Positions 38,486-48,350 of a stretch of DNA of 64,000 bases are shown piece after piece; position 1 is the first letter of the stretch, and every line of letters starts with the position of its first letter. The position numbers and the translations under genes are program-made. Under the pieces are notes generated by a model. It searched no databases. It was not told the DNA's origin and saw only the letters and a list, made by a program, of their open reading frames with translations. Origin of the DNA: Paraflavitalea pollutisoli (GTDB lineage: Bacteria > Bacteroidota > Bacteroidia > Chitinophagales > Chitinophagaceae); the NCBI RefSeq assembly GCF_029360705.1, contig NZ_JARKMX010000008.1:1177949-1241948 (forward strand), given 5' to 3'.

Positions 38486-39709
38486 CTAAGGATAAACCAC
38501 TAAGCGGTTCCGGTCGACGGCGCATTTGATCCCGCCCTGCTTCAGGGCATTAACGACACCCGACAAGGGAATGTCGCGGTCGATCCGTCCATTGAAGTGT
38601 GAAGTTGGCAGCGAGTCTTTGTATTCAATATCAACATCATACCAGCGGGATACCTGCTGCATGATGGAGGTCACAGGCGCTTCGTTGAATTGGAAATAGC
38701 CATCTTTCCAGGCAGTAGCTTCCAGCAGGTCGGCGTCGGCCACCATACTAAAGAGATGGGCCCCATTGTTTACGATAGCCTGGTTGCCCGGTTTCAGCAA
38801 TGCGAGGTCGTGATTGTTCTTTACTTCCACCGAACCTTCCACCAACGTGGCTTTCCAGGCTTCTCCGGCGTAGGCGCTGACATTGAAATGGGTGCCGAGC
38901 ACTTTTACATCGGCTTGTCCGGTACGCACGATAAATGGCTTGGTGGCATCTTTGGCCACTTCAAAATACCCTTCTCCCTCCAGCTCAACCAGGCGCTGGG
39001 TACCAGTAAAGGATACCGGAAAACGCAGGGAAGAGGAGGCATTCAGCCATACCAGCGTACCGTCTGCCAGGCTCAGCTGATAGAAGCCGCCGCGTGGTAC
39101 AGCGATCGTATTGAACACGATTTCGTTGGTGCGGGAATAGTTGGCAGCGGACCGGTCGGCCGAATAGGCGATCTTACCGTCGGCATCTTTGAAGACCCGC
39201 ATATTGGCCTGTACAGAAACAATCCCATTGGCAGCGGTATCCAATACCACTTCCGAGCGGTCGGCGAGGATGAGCCGCGCTTTATGGCTCCCAGCCTTGA
39301 TCTCCGTAGGTTTGGAATCAGCCGAAACAACAGGCGCCGTGGCACCCGACGTGGGTTGGGTCTGGGTAAGATAAAAAATAACCACCGATACGATGGCCAG
39401 AAATGCAGCCGCTACCGCAATCCTTTTCCATAATCCAAAGAAGTTGAGGGGAGTATGTTGAACCGGGGCATCTGGGGCCGTTTTATCGGCTGCCAGGATT
39501 TGGTCGGCCATGGCCGATATGTTATCGGCAGCTGGCGGGGTATAGGTTGCGTCGGCAGGTCGCTGATCAAGGAAGGAGGTGATCTGCTGCGTAACAGACA
39601 GGTCGGCGTCGTGGTGCAGCGCGTCCGTCAGTTCGCGCAATTCACCGTCACTGGCCTTGCCTGCCAGCGCTTTATCCAACAACTCCTTCAACCGGGCTTC
39701 CTGTAACAT
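38486..39709 (-). CDS. FecR-family anti-sigma factor
   Basis: 407 residues: a cytoplasmic N-terminal part (ELLDKALAGKASDGELRELTDALH) that binds sigma, a single membrane span near 95-114 (IAVAAAFLAIVSVVIFYLT), and the periplasmic FecR domain (VPRGGFYQLSLADGTLVWLN, ASSLRFPVSFTGTQRLVELEGEGYFEV, VLGTHFNVSAYAGEAWKATLVEGSVEV; positions about 205-290). The C-terminal DUF4974-type domain (SIMQQVSRWYDVDIEY) resembles STN. It holds the neighbouring sigma factor until the STN-SusC signals. It sits between the sigma and SusC genes with short gaps. Confidence 0.93.
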   Translation of the reverse strand: MLQEARLKELLDKALAGKASDGELRELTDALHHDADLSVTQQITSFLDQRPADATYTPPAADNISAMADQILAADKTAPDAPVQHTPLNFFGLWKRIAVAAAFLAIVSVVIFYLTQTQPTSGATAPVVSADSKPTEIKAGSHKARLILADRSEVVLDTAANGIVSVQANMRVFKDADGKIAYSADRSAANYSRTNEIVFNTIAVPRGGFYQLSLADGTLVWLNASSSLRFPVSFTGTQRLVELEGEGYFEVAKDATKPFIVRTGQADVKVLGTHFNVSAYAGEAWKATLVEGSVEVKNNHDLALLKPGNQAIVNNGAHLFSMVADADLLEATAWKDGYFQFNEAPVTSIMQQVSRWYDVDIEYKDSLPTSHFNGRIDRDIPLSGVVNALKQGGIKCAVDRNRLVVYP

Positions 39710-39748
39710 TATATTCCCCTTTTTATACAGTTATAAAAGACGCTCAGG

Positions 39749-40345
39749 TCATGGTTTAGTACCTATAAGCGTTAAAAAAAATACCAAAGTGGTAATGCCT
39801 GCCTTCTCCAGGTACTCCCGGATGAATTTCAGGGCTCTCACCAGCGTATTTTTCACGGATTGTTCGGATAGGCCCATTTTGCGGGCAATCTCGGCGTTTT
39901 TAAGTCCGCTGTCGCGGCTCAGGCTGTAGGCTTTTTTCTGCTGTCCCGGCAATTGGGCTACTGCCTGCCGGATGAGAGCTTCTGTTTGCCGGAAGGCCAA
40001 CTGCTGCTCGGTATCGGCATCCTGGTCACCAGGGCGAAGCCGGGTAATGGCTTTCTGATGGATGGATTGATCCCGCAGCCAGGTAAACGCCTGAAAATAG
40101 GCAATGCGCAGGATCCAGGCGCGCGGATGCTCGATCGTTGTCAGTCGGTCGCGGTGCATCCACAAGCGTAAAAAAGTTTCCTGGATAATGTCTTCCGCGA
40201 CGGGGCCCGATTTCGTCACCTGGGCAATCATGGGATACAGGGAAGGCAGGTAGGCCTGAAACAGTTGGCGGAAGGCAGCCTCATCCCCATCTGCTATTTG
40301 GGCAAATAGCCATTTTTCGTTGGGCAATGGTGAAGGGATGTTCAC
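39749..40345 (-). CDS. ECF sigma factor (Bacteroidota FecI-like)
   Basis: 198 residues from GTG 40345. Region 2 reads DEAAFRQLFQAYLPSLYPMI ... AEDIIQETFLRLW, and region 4 reads LPGQQKKAYSLSRDSGLKNAEIARKMGLSEQSVKNTLVRALKFI (about residues 131-174), a complete HTH. It is the regulator of the downstream FecR, SusC and SusD genes. A C-terminal hydrophobic tail (ITTLVFFLTLIG) is slightly unusual. It is the first gene of the locus and divergent from the 40425 gene. Confidence 0.93.
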   Translation of the reverse strand: MNIPSPLPNEKWLFAQIADGDEAAFRQLFQAYLPSLYPMIAQVTKSGPVAEDIIQETFLRLWMHRDRLTTIEHPRAWILRIAYFQAFTWLRDQSIHQKAITRLRPGDQDADTEQQLAFRQTEALIRQAVAQLPGQQKKAYSLSRDSGLKNAEIARKMGLSEQSVKNTLVRALKFIREYLEKAGITTLVFFLTLIGTKP

Positions 40346-40424
40346 AGGCGGCGGTCCGTTTTAGCGGTAAATATATACAAATAGGAAGACTAGCCTAAAT
40401 TCGTCCCGCGAAATCTATACACAC

Positions 40425-41090
40425 TTGTTTGAACAATTACAGATCAGGATCAAAAGAGGCAGCCGTGTTACCAGCCCCGACGACAACTGGACTGCCAGCG
40501 ATAAGCTCTATTGCGGTGCGAGGCTGACGGTAGGTTTTGGGGAAATCTTTGACTGGAACGACACAGACCTGCTGCCATTACAAAAGCTGGTAGCCTTTTA
40601 CCACGACCTGGGCCAGTCGGTACGTTCTTCTGCTCCAACAGCCTTCCAATATAGCTTTCCTTACAGGAACGGTTCCGTACAACTGCACTGGACCATTCAA
40701 CCCCATGCGCAACTGAATTTCACCATCAGTTACCGGCAGGGAAACAGGGAAAGAGAAGTATTGTCCAAACCGGTCGATATTCCGGCAATCATTCTTTGGA
40801 TGGATACGACCTATGAAACCATCCTGACGCAGGTCACCGAAATAGCGCCGCCCGCCATCAGCCTGATGGTGGGAGAACTTTTTTCGCCGGGACCCCATGC
40901 CGGCTTTCGCTTCGGCCCGGGACAAAAAGTAAGAACCGTATTAAGTACCCAGGTTCGCCAACTTCATATCGGGTACATACTACACCGCATCCGGCAAGAC
41001 GATGACAATAACAATTACTATCAGATCCTGGTAAACGGTAAACCGCTTAAAAGGCGCTACCTGGAAGAAGAGCTGGAGCCTATTACTTGA
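40425..41090 (+). CDS. Hypothetical protein, 221 residues
   Basis: Starts at TTG 40425 (MFEQLQIRIKRGSRVTSPDD). Not recognised. Alternating hydrophobic and polar strands (FQYSFPYRNGSVQLHWTIQPHAQLNF) and an acidic NNNNY-like stretch near the C-terminus (RQDDDNNNYYQILV) suggest a soluble beta-rich protein without a signal peptide. It is divergent from the sigma factor gene, 79 bases apart, so their promoters may overlap. Codon use looks like that of its neighbours. No function is proposed. Confidence 0.6.
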   Translation: MFEQLQIRIKRGSRVTSPDDNWTASDKLYCGARLTVGFGEIFDWNDTDLLPLQKLVAFYHDLGQSVRSSAPTAFQYSFPYRNGSVQLHWTIQPHAQLNFTISYRQGNREREVLSKPVDIPAIILWMDTTYETILTQVTEIAPPAISLMVGELFSPGPHAGFRFGPGQKVRTVLSTQVRQLHIGYILHRIRQDDDNNNYYQILVNGKPLKRRYLEEELEPIT

Positions 41091-41153
41091 AAACATTTTG
41101 TTATTGAGGTGATCACGGCCAATCAATGCCCTGATATTTAGTAACTTCACCCG

Positions 41154-41537
41154 ATGTACAGAAAACACCCCCAACCATCCGTGCTGGCAAAGGCCCTACT
41201 GCTGGGGGGATATTTTGTGCTGTTTGCCGTTCACCTGCACCTCCGTTACGCGCTGCTGTCTTTCTTTACCCCAGGAGTTACCCTGGCAGCGCAAGCAACG
41301 CAGCACCCTGCTCCCAAAGGATACAAGGTTGCCGGCGAGCATTTCAAATCCACCAAAGCCGAAGGCAAACTCAACAAACGGTTCCTGCCACAGCAGGTAA
41401 ACGATCTTTTCCCAGCCGTCGGCATTGCCCCAGCCATGTACGTACTGGTGCAGGCAGTTTATCCCGCTACCACTCCAACACTTTGTAGTACTCCTACCGA
41501 TCATTTCTATCTCCGCGGCCCTCCCGCAACAGCCTGA
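41154..41537 (+). CDS. Hypothetical small membrane-anchored protein
   Basis: 127 residues: one clear N-terminal span (LAKALLLGGYFVLFAVHLHL) followed by a Pro/Thr-rich periplasmic part with HPAPKGYKVAGEHFKSTKAEGKLNKRF. It lies 121 bases upstream of the TolC-family gene on the same strand and may belong to the same efflux transcript. No family is recognised; it is supported mainly by position and a believable signal/anchor segment. Confidence 0.55.
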   Translation: MYRKHPQPSVLAKALLLGGYFVLFAVHLHLRYALLSFFTPGVTLAAQATQHPAPKGYKVAGEHFKSTKAEGKLNKRFLPQQVNDLFPAVGIAPAMYVLVQAVYPATTPTLCSTPTDHFYLRGPPATA

Positions 41538-41658
41538 TAGGACGACCACCACTTACAGTTATGGGTGTCGCTGTCCGGTATCCGACCACCGGATCGCTAC
41601 CTGATTATTTTCTGCCTGCCGATCCGACCGGCAGGCGCCACTACAATGTATACAGATC

Positions 41659-43047
41659 ATGAGAACTAGTTCATCGGGCCGTACCTGGTACGGCTTACTA
41701 TGCCTGTTGGTATCCCTGCCGGCATGGTCACAAACACGTGCGCTCCCGCTAAAAGATCTACTCACCGGCGTAGAAACCTATTCACCCGCCTTGCAGGCCG
41801 ATGCCGCCGCTGTACAATGGCGGGAGGCACAGGAAAGCGCCACAGCGGGTATACGACTGCCTAACCTGCGGCTCAATTACCAGGTAGATGCCGGCACCAA
41901 CAACAATATGCCGGGCGGTTATTTTTCCTACGGCATCGTACCCGGCAATTCGCGGGTGCGCGTGGAAGGCAATAGCAATACGATACTCAGCGACCTGGGT
42001 GTTGCCGCCTTCGATTGGGATCTGTATAATTTTGGCGGCTTCGAAGCACAGCAGAAAGCAGCCCATGCGGATGTGCAGGTAGAGCAAGCGCGCTACGAAC
42101 AAAGCCGATACCAGGTTAAAGCCTATTCTATCTTCACCTACCTGCAGCTACTTCGGTTATACGACCTGCAATCCATCCAGCAACTCAATATCCAACGCAA
42201 CCGCGAGATCCGGCAGTCGATACAGGCATTGGCCAAAAGCGGCATCATCGCGGGGGTGGATACCAGCATTGCCGAAGCCGAACTCTCCCGGTCACGATTG
42301 GTACAATTGGAGCTATCCAACCAATACCGCCAATTGCAACTACAGCTTTCAGCGATGTCCGGTATCAAACCCGACCGGATCGTGCCCGACACCAACTATG
42401 CTCCACAGCTGCTGCAACTACCGGAAGGCATCATACTCGCAGACGCCGATACCATCAACCATCCGGTAATCGGTTATTTCCGGTCCCTCATTACCAATAG
42501 CACGGTACGGGAAGAGCTCACGCGCAAAAGTTATTACCCGAAAATATCCCTGCAGGCAGCCGTGTGGGGCCGTGGCGCCAGCCTCAGTGCTGCCGATGAA
42601 TTTCGCCCACTGATCAAGGGACTGGGTTTCGAAAGAGGCAATTACCTGGTGGGCCTGGGTGTCACGTACAATATTTTCGACAACAAACGCAAGCACCTTC
42701 AATTACAGGTACAACAGGCGAATACCCGCTTCGCGCAACAAAAGCTGGCAGAACAGCAGAATAACCTGCAGGCCAGCATCAACCAGTCGGATGCAGAGCT
42801 GGGCATTGCCCACCAACGCCTTGAGGAGATACCGAATCAGCTGGTGGCCGCACAAGCAGCCTACCGGCAGAAGTTCTCTTTGTACAGAACCGGGCTGACG
42901 AATATCGTTGACCTGAATGCCGCCCTCAACCTGCTGTACCGCGCAGAAACCGACCTCATCAACGCCCGTTATGCTTACTGCCTGGCCCTGTTCAAAAAAG
43001 CATTGAATGAAAACCAGGTAGACGTACTCCTGAACGCTTTAAAATAA
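41659..43047 (+). CDS. TolC-family outer-membrane efflux protein
   Basis: 462 residues with signal peptide (YGLLCLLVSLPAWSQT). It has the duplicated TolC helical/barrel layout: VETYSPALQADAAAVQWREAQ at the first helix, FDWDLYNFGGFEAQQ for the first barrel strand, and the second half YLVGLGVTYNIFDNKRKHL with LYRTGLTNIVDLNAALNLLYRAETDLINARY (about residues 412-442). It forms the outer-membrane channel of a tripartite pump. The RND gene starts 5 bases after its stop, and the adaptor follows that, giving the order TolC-RND-MFP. Confidence 0.92.
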   Translation: MRTSSSGRTWYGLLCLLVSLPAWSQTRALPLKDLLTGVETYSPALQADAAAVQWREAQESATAGIRLPNLRLNYQVDAGTNNNMPGGYFSYGIVPGNSRVRVEGNSNTILSDLGVAAFDWDLYNFGGFEAQQKAAHADVQVEQARYEQSRYQVKAYSIFTYLQLLRLYDLQSIQQLNIQRNREIRQSIQALAKSGIIAGVDTSIAEAELSRSRLVQLELSNQYRQLQLQLSAMSGIKPDRIVPDTNYAPQLLQLPEGIILADADTINHPVIGYFRSLITNSTVREELTRKSYYPKISLQAAVWGRGASLSAADEFRPLIKGLGFERGNYLVGLGVTYNIFDNKRKHLQLQVQQANTRFAQQKLAEQQNNLQASINQSDAELGIAHQRLEEIPNQLVAAQAAYRQKFSLYRTGLTNIVDLNAALNLLYRAETDLINARYAYCLALFKKALNENQVDVLLNALK

Positions 43048-43052
43048 TTGCG

Positions 43053-46000
43053 ATGTCATTAACTACTTCCGCACTCAGGCGGCCCATTACCACGGTAGTG
43101 ATCACGCTCAGCCTGTTGCTGTTTTCCGTACTGAGTGCTACGAAAATACCCATCGATATCTTTCCGAAACTGAACCTGCCTACCATCTATGTGATCGAAT
43201 CCTATGGAGGTATGTCGGCCCAGCAAATGGAAGGTTTTTTTGCCACCCGCCTGCAGGACCAGTTCCTGTATGTGAACGGCATTAAAAATATCAGCACCAA
43301 GAATATCCAGGGGCTTACCCTTTTAAAGTTGAGTTTTTACGAAGAGACGGATATGGCGGAAGCTTCTGCACAGGTGGCCCTGCAGGTCAACCGGGCGATG
43401 AAGTTCTTTCCTCCGGGTGCCCTGCCACCGCAGGTAATCCGGTTTGACGCTTCCTCACTGCCTGTGGGCCAGCTGGTGATCTCGAGTAAGTCACGTAGTC
43501 TGAAAGAGATCTACGATCTCGCCGCCACCCGGGTTCGCCCCGCTTTTGCCAGCATATCCGGCCTTTCTGCACCACCGCCCTTTGGTGCCAACTCGAGGGC
43601 CATCACCGTTAACGTGGACCCCAACAAGCTACGCAGCTATAATATCACCGCCGATGAGGTTGTCACGGCGCTGTCGAAGTTCAATGTGATGTCGCCCTCC
43701 GGCAACCTGCGGCTCGACAATACCATGTACCTCACCACCATCAATACCCTGATCAAAGAGGTGGATGAATTTGGGAATATACCGGTGGTCACCAAAAACG
43801 GCGTACCGGTATTGATCAAGGACCTCGCAAGGGTGGCGGATGCGGCCGATATCACCGTAGACTATGCCCTGATCAATGGTAAACGATCAGTCTATATCCC
43901 GGTCGTCAAAACAGCCGATGCCTCCACCTGGGAAGTGGTGAAGCAGCTAAAGCAAAAAATACCCGATATGCAGAGCCTGCTGCCCGATGATGTACAACTC
44001 TCTTATGAGTTTGACCAATCGGTGTTTGTGGTCAATGCCGTCGAAAGCCTCATTACCGAAGGAGCGCTGGGCGCCTTGCTCACGGGCCTCATGGTGCTGC
44101 TATTCCTGCGCGATCTGCGCAGCAGCCTCATCGTGGTGATCACCATACCGGTATCGATCCTGATCGGTGTATTGTTGCTCAAACTCTTCGGGCAAACCAT
44201 CAACATCATGACCCTGAGTGGCCTCGCATTGGCCATCGGCATCCTGGTAGACCAGGCCACGGTGGCGATTGAAAATATACACCAGCACCTGGAAATGGGT
44301 AAGAGTAAACGGTTAGCAATTTACGACGCCTGCCAGGAAGTGAGTTTCCCCTTACTCTTGATCCTGCTATGTATCCTCGCCGTTTTTGCCCCCTCCTTTC
44401 TCATGAATGGCGTACCCAAGGCCATGTTCCTGCCGCTGTCTTTATCGATCGGCCTCACCATGATCGTGTCTTATATCGTGGCCTTGACGGTGGTGCCCAT
44501 ATTGTCGAACTGGATGATCAGGGCGGAAAAATACAACTACCACCATGGTCAGGTGCACGCCCATGCCGGACAGGCACTCGATGACAAGGAAATCAAACAG
44601 GTGGCCGCACACCTGCAGGAAGAACAGGCAGCACCCCATAAAAACGACCTGTTTGAACGCATCAAGCTGCGCTATATCCGGGTGCTGAACAAGAACATGC
44701 CGCGCAAAAAATGGCTGATCCCCCTTTACCTGCTGGTGTCTATCGGCCTTGCAGCCATTAGTTATCTCATCATTGGCAAGGACATGATGCCGAAGATCAA
44801 CAACGGACAATTCCAGATACGACTCAAAGAGCCCGATGGCACCCGGCTGGAACGCACGGAAGACAAGGTGCGGCAGGTATTGCAGATCATCGATACCACG
44901 GTCAACCACCAGGTAGCCATCAGCTCGGCGTATATCGGCCTTATCCCCAGCAGCTATGGCTCCAGCAACCTGTATGTGTTTAATACGGGCACCCACGAAG
45001 CGGTCGTACAGGTCAATCTCGACAAGGAATACAAAGTGAATATGGACGACCTGAAAGAGGCCTTACGCCGCAACATCAAACACCGGTTGCCGGAAATGCG
45101 CATCAGCTTTGAGCCCATCGACATGACGGAGAAGATCATGAGCCAGGGAGCATCTACCCCTATCGAAGTACGGGTAGCGGGCAAGGATATGAAAGAGATC
45201 GAAACCTACTCCAACCAACTCGTGGCCAAACTGAAAGGCGTACCCTTTCTACGGGATGTTCAGATCGCTCAACCCCTGCATTTTCCGGTGATCTCCATCA
45301 GCATTGACCGGTTGAAGGCGGCACAACTGGGCTTGAACGTAGCCGATATTGCCCGATCCGTAACGGCCAGCACGTCTTCGAGCCGCTTCACCGAAAAAAA
45401 CCAATGGCTCGATGAAAGCAAGGCCTATACCTACCAGGTGCAGGTACAGGTGCCCGAATACGTGATGAATACCATGGACGAGCTCAAGGAGATTCCCCTG
45501 ATCAAAGGACAAAACAGCCCCGTGCTGGGCGATATCGCCCTTTTCAAAACCGATTATGCCCCCGGAGAATATGATCGTGCAGGGCCCCGCCGCTTCCTCA
45601 CCGTGAGTGCCAATATCCACCACAAAGACCTGGGTGCTGCCACGAAGGCTGTCGAGCAGGCGATTGCTGCGGCGGGCGACCCGCCCAAAGGAACCATTGC
45701 GGAAGTACGAGGTATGAGCAGCCTACTTACGGAAACGCTCGACAGCCTGCAAACCGGTCTGCTATTTGCCATCATCGTGATCCTGCTGTTGCTGGCGGCC
45801 AATTACCAGTCGGTGAAGCTTGCCCTCACGGTGCTTTGTACCATCCCTGCGGTAATCGCCGGGTCACTGATCCTGCTCCTGATCACCGGCTCTACGCTCA
45901 ACCTGCAATCGTATATGGGTATGATCATGTCTACAGGGGTATCAGTAGCGAATGCGATCCTGATCGTGACCAACGCCGAAAGCCTTCGCATCAGCTACCG

Positions 46001-46283
46001 GGATGCCACCAGGGCTGCGACGACGAGTGCGTCTATCCGGCTGCGCCCGATCCTGATGACCAGCTTCGCCATGATCGCGGGCATGATCCCCATGGCCTCA
46101 GGTATGGGAGAAGCGGGCGAGCAATCGGCTCCGTTGGGCAGGGCCGTTATCGGCGGACTTGCCGCCTCCACCATCGCGGCCCTCTTCGTACTCCCCCACG
46201 TATTTTCCTGGGCGCAAAACAAGGCCAGCCTGCGTTCACCCTCGCTGATGCCGGAGACCAACGACGACAATCTTTCAAAATAA
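43053..46283 (+). CDS. RND efflux transporter (AcrB/HAE family), inner-membrane subunit
   Basis: 1076 residues with twelve membrane spans and two large periplasmic loops. Family marks are TTSALRRPITTVVITLSLLL at TM1, KIPIDIFPKLNLPTIYV, RDLRSSLIVVITIPVSILIG at TM3, SGLALAIGILVDQATVAIEN at TM4, and LRPILMTSFAMIAGMIPMASG at TM11. In TM4, the usual Asp-Asp pair of the proton relay (VDDA) reads VDQA, leaving a single Asp. A His-rich cytoplasmic loop (YNYHHGQVHAHAG) follows TM6. The pump exports drugs, lipids or metabolites using the proton gradient. It sits between its TolC and adaptor partners. Confidence 0.92.
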   Translation: MSLTTSALRRPITTVVITLSLLLFSVLSATKIPIDIFPKLNLPTIYVIESYGGMSAQQMEGFFATRLQDQFLYVNGIKNISTKNIQGLTLLKLSFYEETDMAEASAQVALQVNRAMKFFPPGALPPQVIRFDASSLPVGQLVISSKSRSLKEIYDLAATRVRPAFASISGLSAPPPFGANSRAITVNVDPNKLRSYNITADEVVTALSKFNVMSPSGNLRLDNTMYLTTINTLIKEVDEFGNIPVVTKNGVPVLIKDLARVADAADITVDYALINGKRSVYIPVVKTADASTWEVVKQLKQKIPDMQSLLPDDVQLSYEFDQSVFVVNAVESLITEGALGALLTGLMVLLFLRDLRSSLIVVITIPVSILIGVLLLKLFGQTINIMTLSGLALAIGILVDQATVAIENIHQHLEMGKSKRLAIYDACQEVSFPLLLILLCILAVFAPSFLMNGVPKAMFLPLSLSIGLTMIVSYIVALTVVPILSNWMIRAEKYNYHHGQVHAHAGQALDDKEIKQVAAHLQEEQAAPHKNDLFERIKLRYIRVLNKNMPRKKWLIPLYLLVSIGLAAISYLIIGKDMMPKINNGQFQIRLKEPDGTRLERTEDKVRQVLQIIDTTVNHQVAISSAYIGLIPSSYGSSNLYVFNTGTHEAVVQVNLDKEYKVNMDDLKEALRRNIKHRLPEMRISFEPIDMTEKIMSQGASTPIEVRVAGKDMKEIETYSNQLVAKLKGVPFLRDVQIAQPLHFPVISISIDRLKAAQLGLNVADIARSVTASTSSSRFTEKNQWLDESKAYTYQVQVQVPEYVMNTMDELKEIPLIKGQNSPVLGDIALFKTDYAPGEYDRAGPRRFLTVSANIHHKDLGAATKAVEQAIAAAGDPPKGTIAEVRGMSSLLTETLDSLQTGLLFAIIVILLLLAANYQSVKLALTVLCTIPAVIAGSLILLLITGSTLNLQSYMGMIMSTGVSVANAILIVTNAESLRISYRDATRAATTSASIRLRPILMTSFAMIAGMIPMASGMGEAGEQSAPLGRAVIGGLAASTIAALFVLPHVFSWAQNKASLRSPSLMPETNDDNLSK

Positions 46284-46310
46284 TATTACCACTACGATAA
46301 ACAGAAGGAT

Positions 46311-47402
46311 ATGAAAACAATCTGGATAACAACGATAGTAATCACGGCGGCTTTACTGGCCGGCTGTGGTGGACACGAAAACCCCGTCGACCTGACGGGC
46401 GCCAAAGCCGATCCCCACCAAAGTAAATACGAGATCGGCACGGTCGTGAAGAAGCCTTTGGCCACCTATGTCAAGCTACCCGGCCAGCTAAAACCTTTTG
46501 AAGAAGTAAACATCTACGGCAAGGTCAATGGCTTTGTACGTGAAGTACTGGTCGACCGGGGCACCATGGTACGCAAGGGGCAAACACTGGTTACGCTGGA
46601 GGCACCCGAGCTGGAATCGCAGCTGCAGGCGGCTACCTCCAAATATGTGCAGGCACAGGAAAATGCGACTGCCAGCCGCGAGAAATACAAACGCCTCAAG
46701 GAAGCTGCGCAGGAAGCGGGAGCGGTAGCTCCCCTTGACCTCGACAATGCGTTGTCGAGGATGCGGGCCGATGAGGCGATCGTTTTGTCGGAACGATCCA
46801 ATATGGAATCGATGAGCAATATCAAAAGCTACCTCACTATTACGGCGCCCTTCGATGGCTTCATCGTGCAAAGGAATATCTCTGCCGGCGCCCTGGTAGG
46901 GCCAGGAAGCAAATCCAACGACCTGCCGATGCTGGTATTGCAGCACCTGGCCAGGCTCAGGCTCGAAGTCTTTATTCCGGAAGCCTATGTGGACAAGGTA
47001 GACCTCAAACGACCGGTCACTTTTATCTACAATGCCATTCCCGGCCGGGAGAACAAGGCTACCATCAGTCGCTCTGCCAATGCCTTGAGCAGCCTGCGAT
47101 CGGAGGCGATCGAGATCGATGTACAGAACCGTAACGGCGAACTGAAGCCAGGCATGTATGCGGAAGTGAAAGTACCGTTACTGACAGCCTCCCAATCGCT
47201 GTTATTGCCCAATAACGCGATCGTGCGCTCTACCGAAAGGCAGTATGTGATCACGGTAAAAGACGGTAAGGCTAAGATCGTATCCATCCAGGAAGGGTTA
47301 CGCACCAATGATTCCACTGAAGTGTTTGGCGACCTTCGCAGCGGCGACGAGATCATCCTGCATGCCACCGACGAAGTCAAGGATGGAACGGTCATCAAAT
47401 AA
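46311..47402 (+). CDS. RND periplasmic adaptor (membrane-fusion protein), lipoprotein
   Basis: 363 residues with lipobox LLAGC (Cys19). Standard MFP layout: first half-lipoyl and beta strands (YVKLPGQLKPFEEVNIYGKV), a helical hairpin (ATSKYVQAQENATASREKYKRL), the second lipoyl half (YLTITAPFDGFIVQRNI), then beta-barrel (LRLEVFIPEAYVDKV) and membrane-proximal domains. It bridges RND and TolC, which are encoded just upstream; its start lies 27 bases after the RND stop. It is the last gene of the operon, followed by a large hairpin. Confidence 0.92.
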   Translation: MKTIWITTIVITAALLAGCGGHENPVDLTGAKADPHQSKYEIGTVVKKPLATYVKLPGQLKPFEEVNIYGKVNGFVREVLVDRGTMVRKGQTLVTLEAPELESQLQAATSKYVQAQENATASREKYKRLKEAAQEAGAVAPLDLDNALSRMRADEAIVLSERSNMESMSNIKSYLTITAPFDGFIVQRNISAGALVGPGSKSNDLPMLVLQHLARLRLEVFIPEAYVDKVDLKRPVTFIYNAIPGRENKATISRSANALSSLRSEAIEIDVQNRNGELKPGMYAEVKVPLLTASQSLLLPNNAIVRSTERQYVITVKDGKAKIVSIQEGLRTNDSTEVFGDLRSGDEIILHATDEVKDGTVIK

Positions 47403-47409
47403 ATGCAGC

Positions 47410-47452
47410 CGGCAAAAGGCCCCGGGAATAATAATCCCGGGGTCGCTTGCCG
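47410..47452 (+). terminator. Long stem-loop after the efflux operon
   Basis: Inner arms ccccggga/tcccgggg (47420-47427 and 47435-47442) are extended by outer arms cggcaa/ttgccg (47410-47415, 47447-47452). No T tract follows, so it may protect or process the mRNA rather than terminate strictly. Confidence 0.6.
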
Positions 47453-47515
47453 AAGTGCGATCCATTGGCTAAATTGAGCGCCCAATAAAAAGCATCTTAC
47501 CCATATAAACAGATT

Positions 47516-48226
47516 ATGCAACTCAGTGAAGTAGGACTCGTTCTCATCAAAGTTTCAGCCAACGATCAGGACGCTATACATATGAAGATCTACCGGGACA
47601 GTACCGTGTGCCGCTATGGCGCAGGCGGCTTGCCCCAACTCGGCATTACCGGCATGAGCTATTTCGGCGATGCCCGTTTCTTTGATCCCATTATAGCGCA
47701 GGTACCGGAAGAACTGCTGGCACAGCCGATCAATTATGAAGAACCAACGCCCAACGGTTCATTGGAATATGTAGTCGCATTTTTCGGCGAGTCGACAAAC
47801 GGAGAGACCGATGAGCGGGCCGAATGGTCGAAGTCTACCGGCATCCGCATCAAAATAGACCAGCGTTCAGGTTTCAACCACCCCATCATGGGTTTCCTCG
47901 ACAACCTGACCATGGTCGCTGCCGAGCTGACCAATGAATGGTATTTCGACATTATGGTGAAAGCGCAGTACAATATGTCCAGCTCTACCCTGCCGATCCT
48001 CACCTTTGTTACCCAACCACGGCAACAAGCAGAAATAGAGAATAACTTCGGACTGTACATCAACCAAATGCTGACGAGCGCCCGCCGTTGGTCCTTGGCG
48101 AGCTACGACCAAAATAAGACTTACGAAAAAGACGACCTCCTTTACCGAGGCGTCATAGAAGAAACACCCGAATCGTTTCGCATGGAGTTTCGTGCAATGA
48201 ATGGTCCGTTACCGGTGGAATCCTAG
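47516..48226 (+). CDS. Hypothetical protein, 236 residues
   Basis: Not recognised. Soluble, without a signal peptide. The N-terminal half (LVLIKVSANDQDAIHMKIYRD, VCRYGAGGLPQLG) is strand-rich, and the C-terminal half contains HPIMGFLDNLTMVAAELTNEWYFDIMV. Ordinary codon use and a good ATG support a real gene. It follows the efflux operon stem-loop and precedes a membrane protein by 124 bases on the same strand; no functional link is evident. Confidence 0.6.
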   Translation: MQLSEVGLVLIKVSANDQDAIHMKIYRDSTVCRYGAGGLPQLGITGMSYFGDARFFDPIIAQVPEELLAQPINYEEPTPNGSLEYVVAFFGESTNGETDERAEWSKSTGIRIKIDQRSGFNHPIMGFLDNLTMVAAELTNEWYFDIMVKAQYNMSSSTLPILTFVTQPRQQAEIENNFGLYINQMLTSARRWSLASYDQNKTYEKDDLLYRGVIEETPESFRMEFRAMNGPLPVES

Positions 48227-48350
48227 TCCCGGACCATATCATTATCCACCAATAAAGCTACGGGCCGGCATCAAACCTGCCCGTAGCAATGTTAGTTGCC
48301 GGTAGATGTGTAACTTGCCACCAACCTAACCGGACAAACGCAATCAACCC

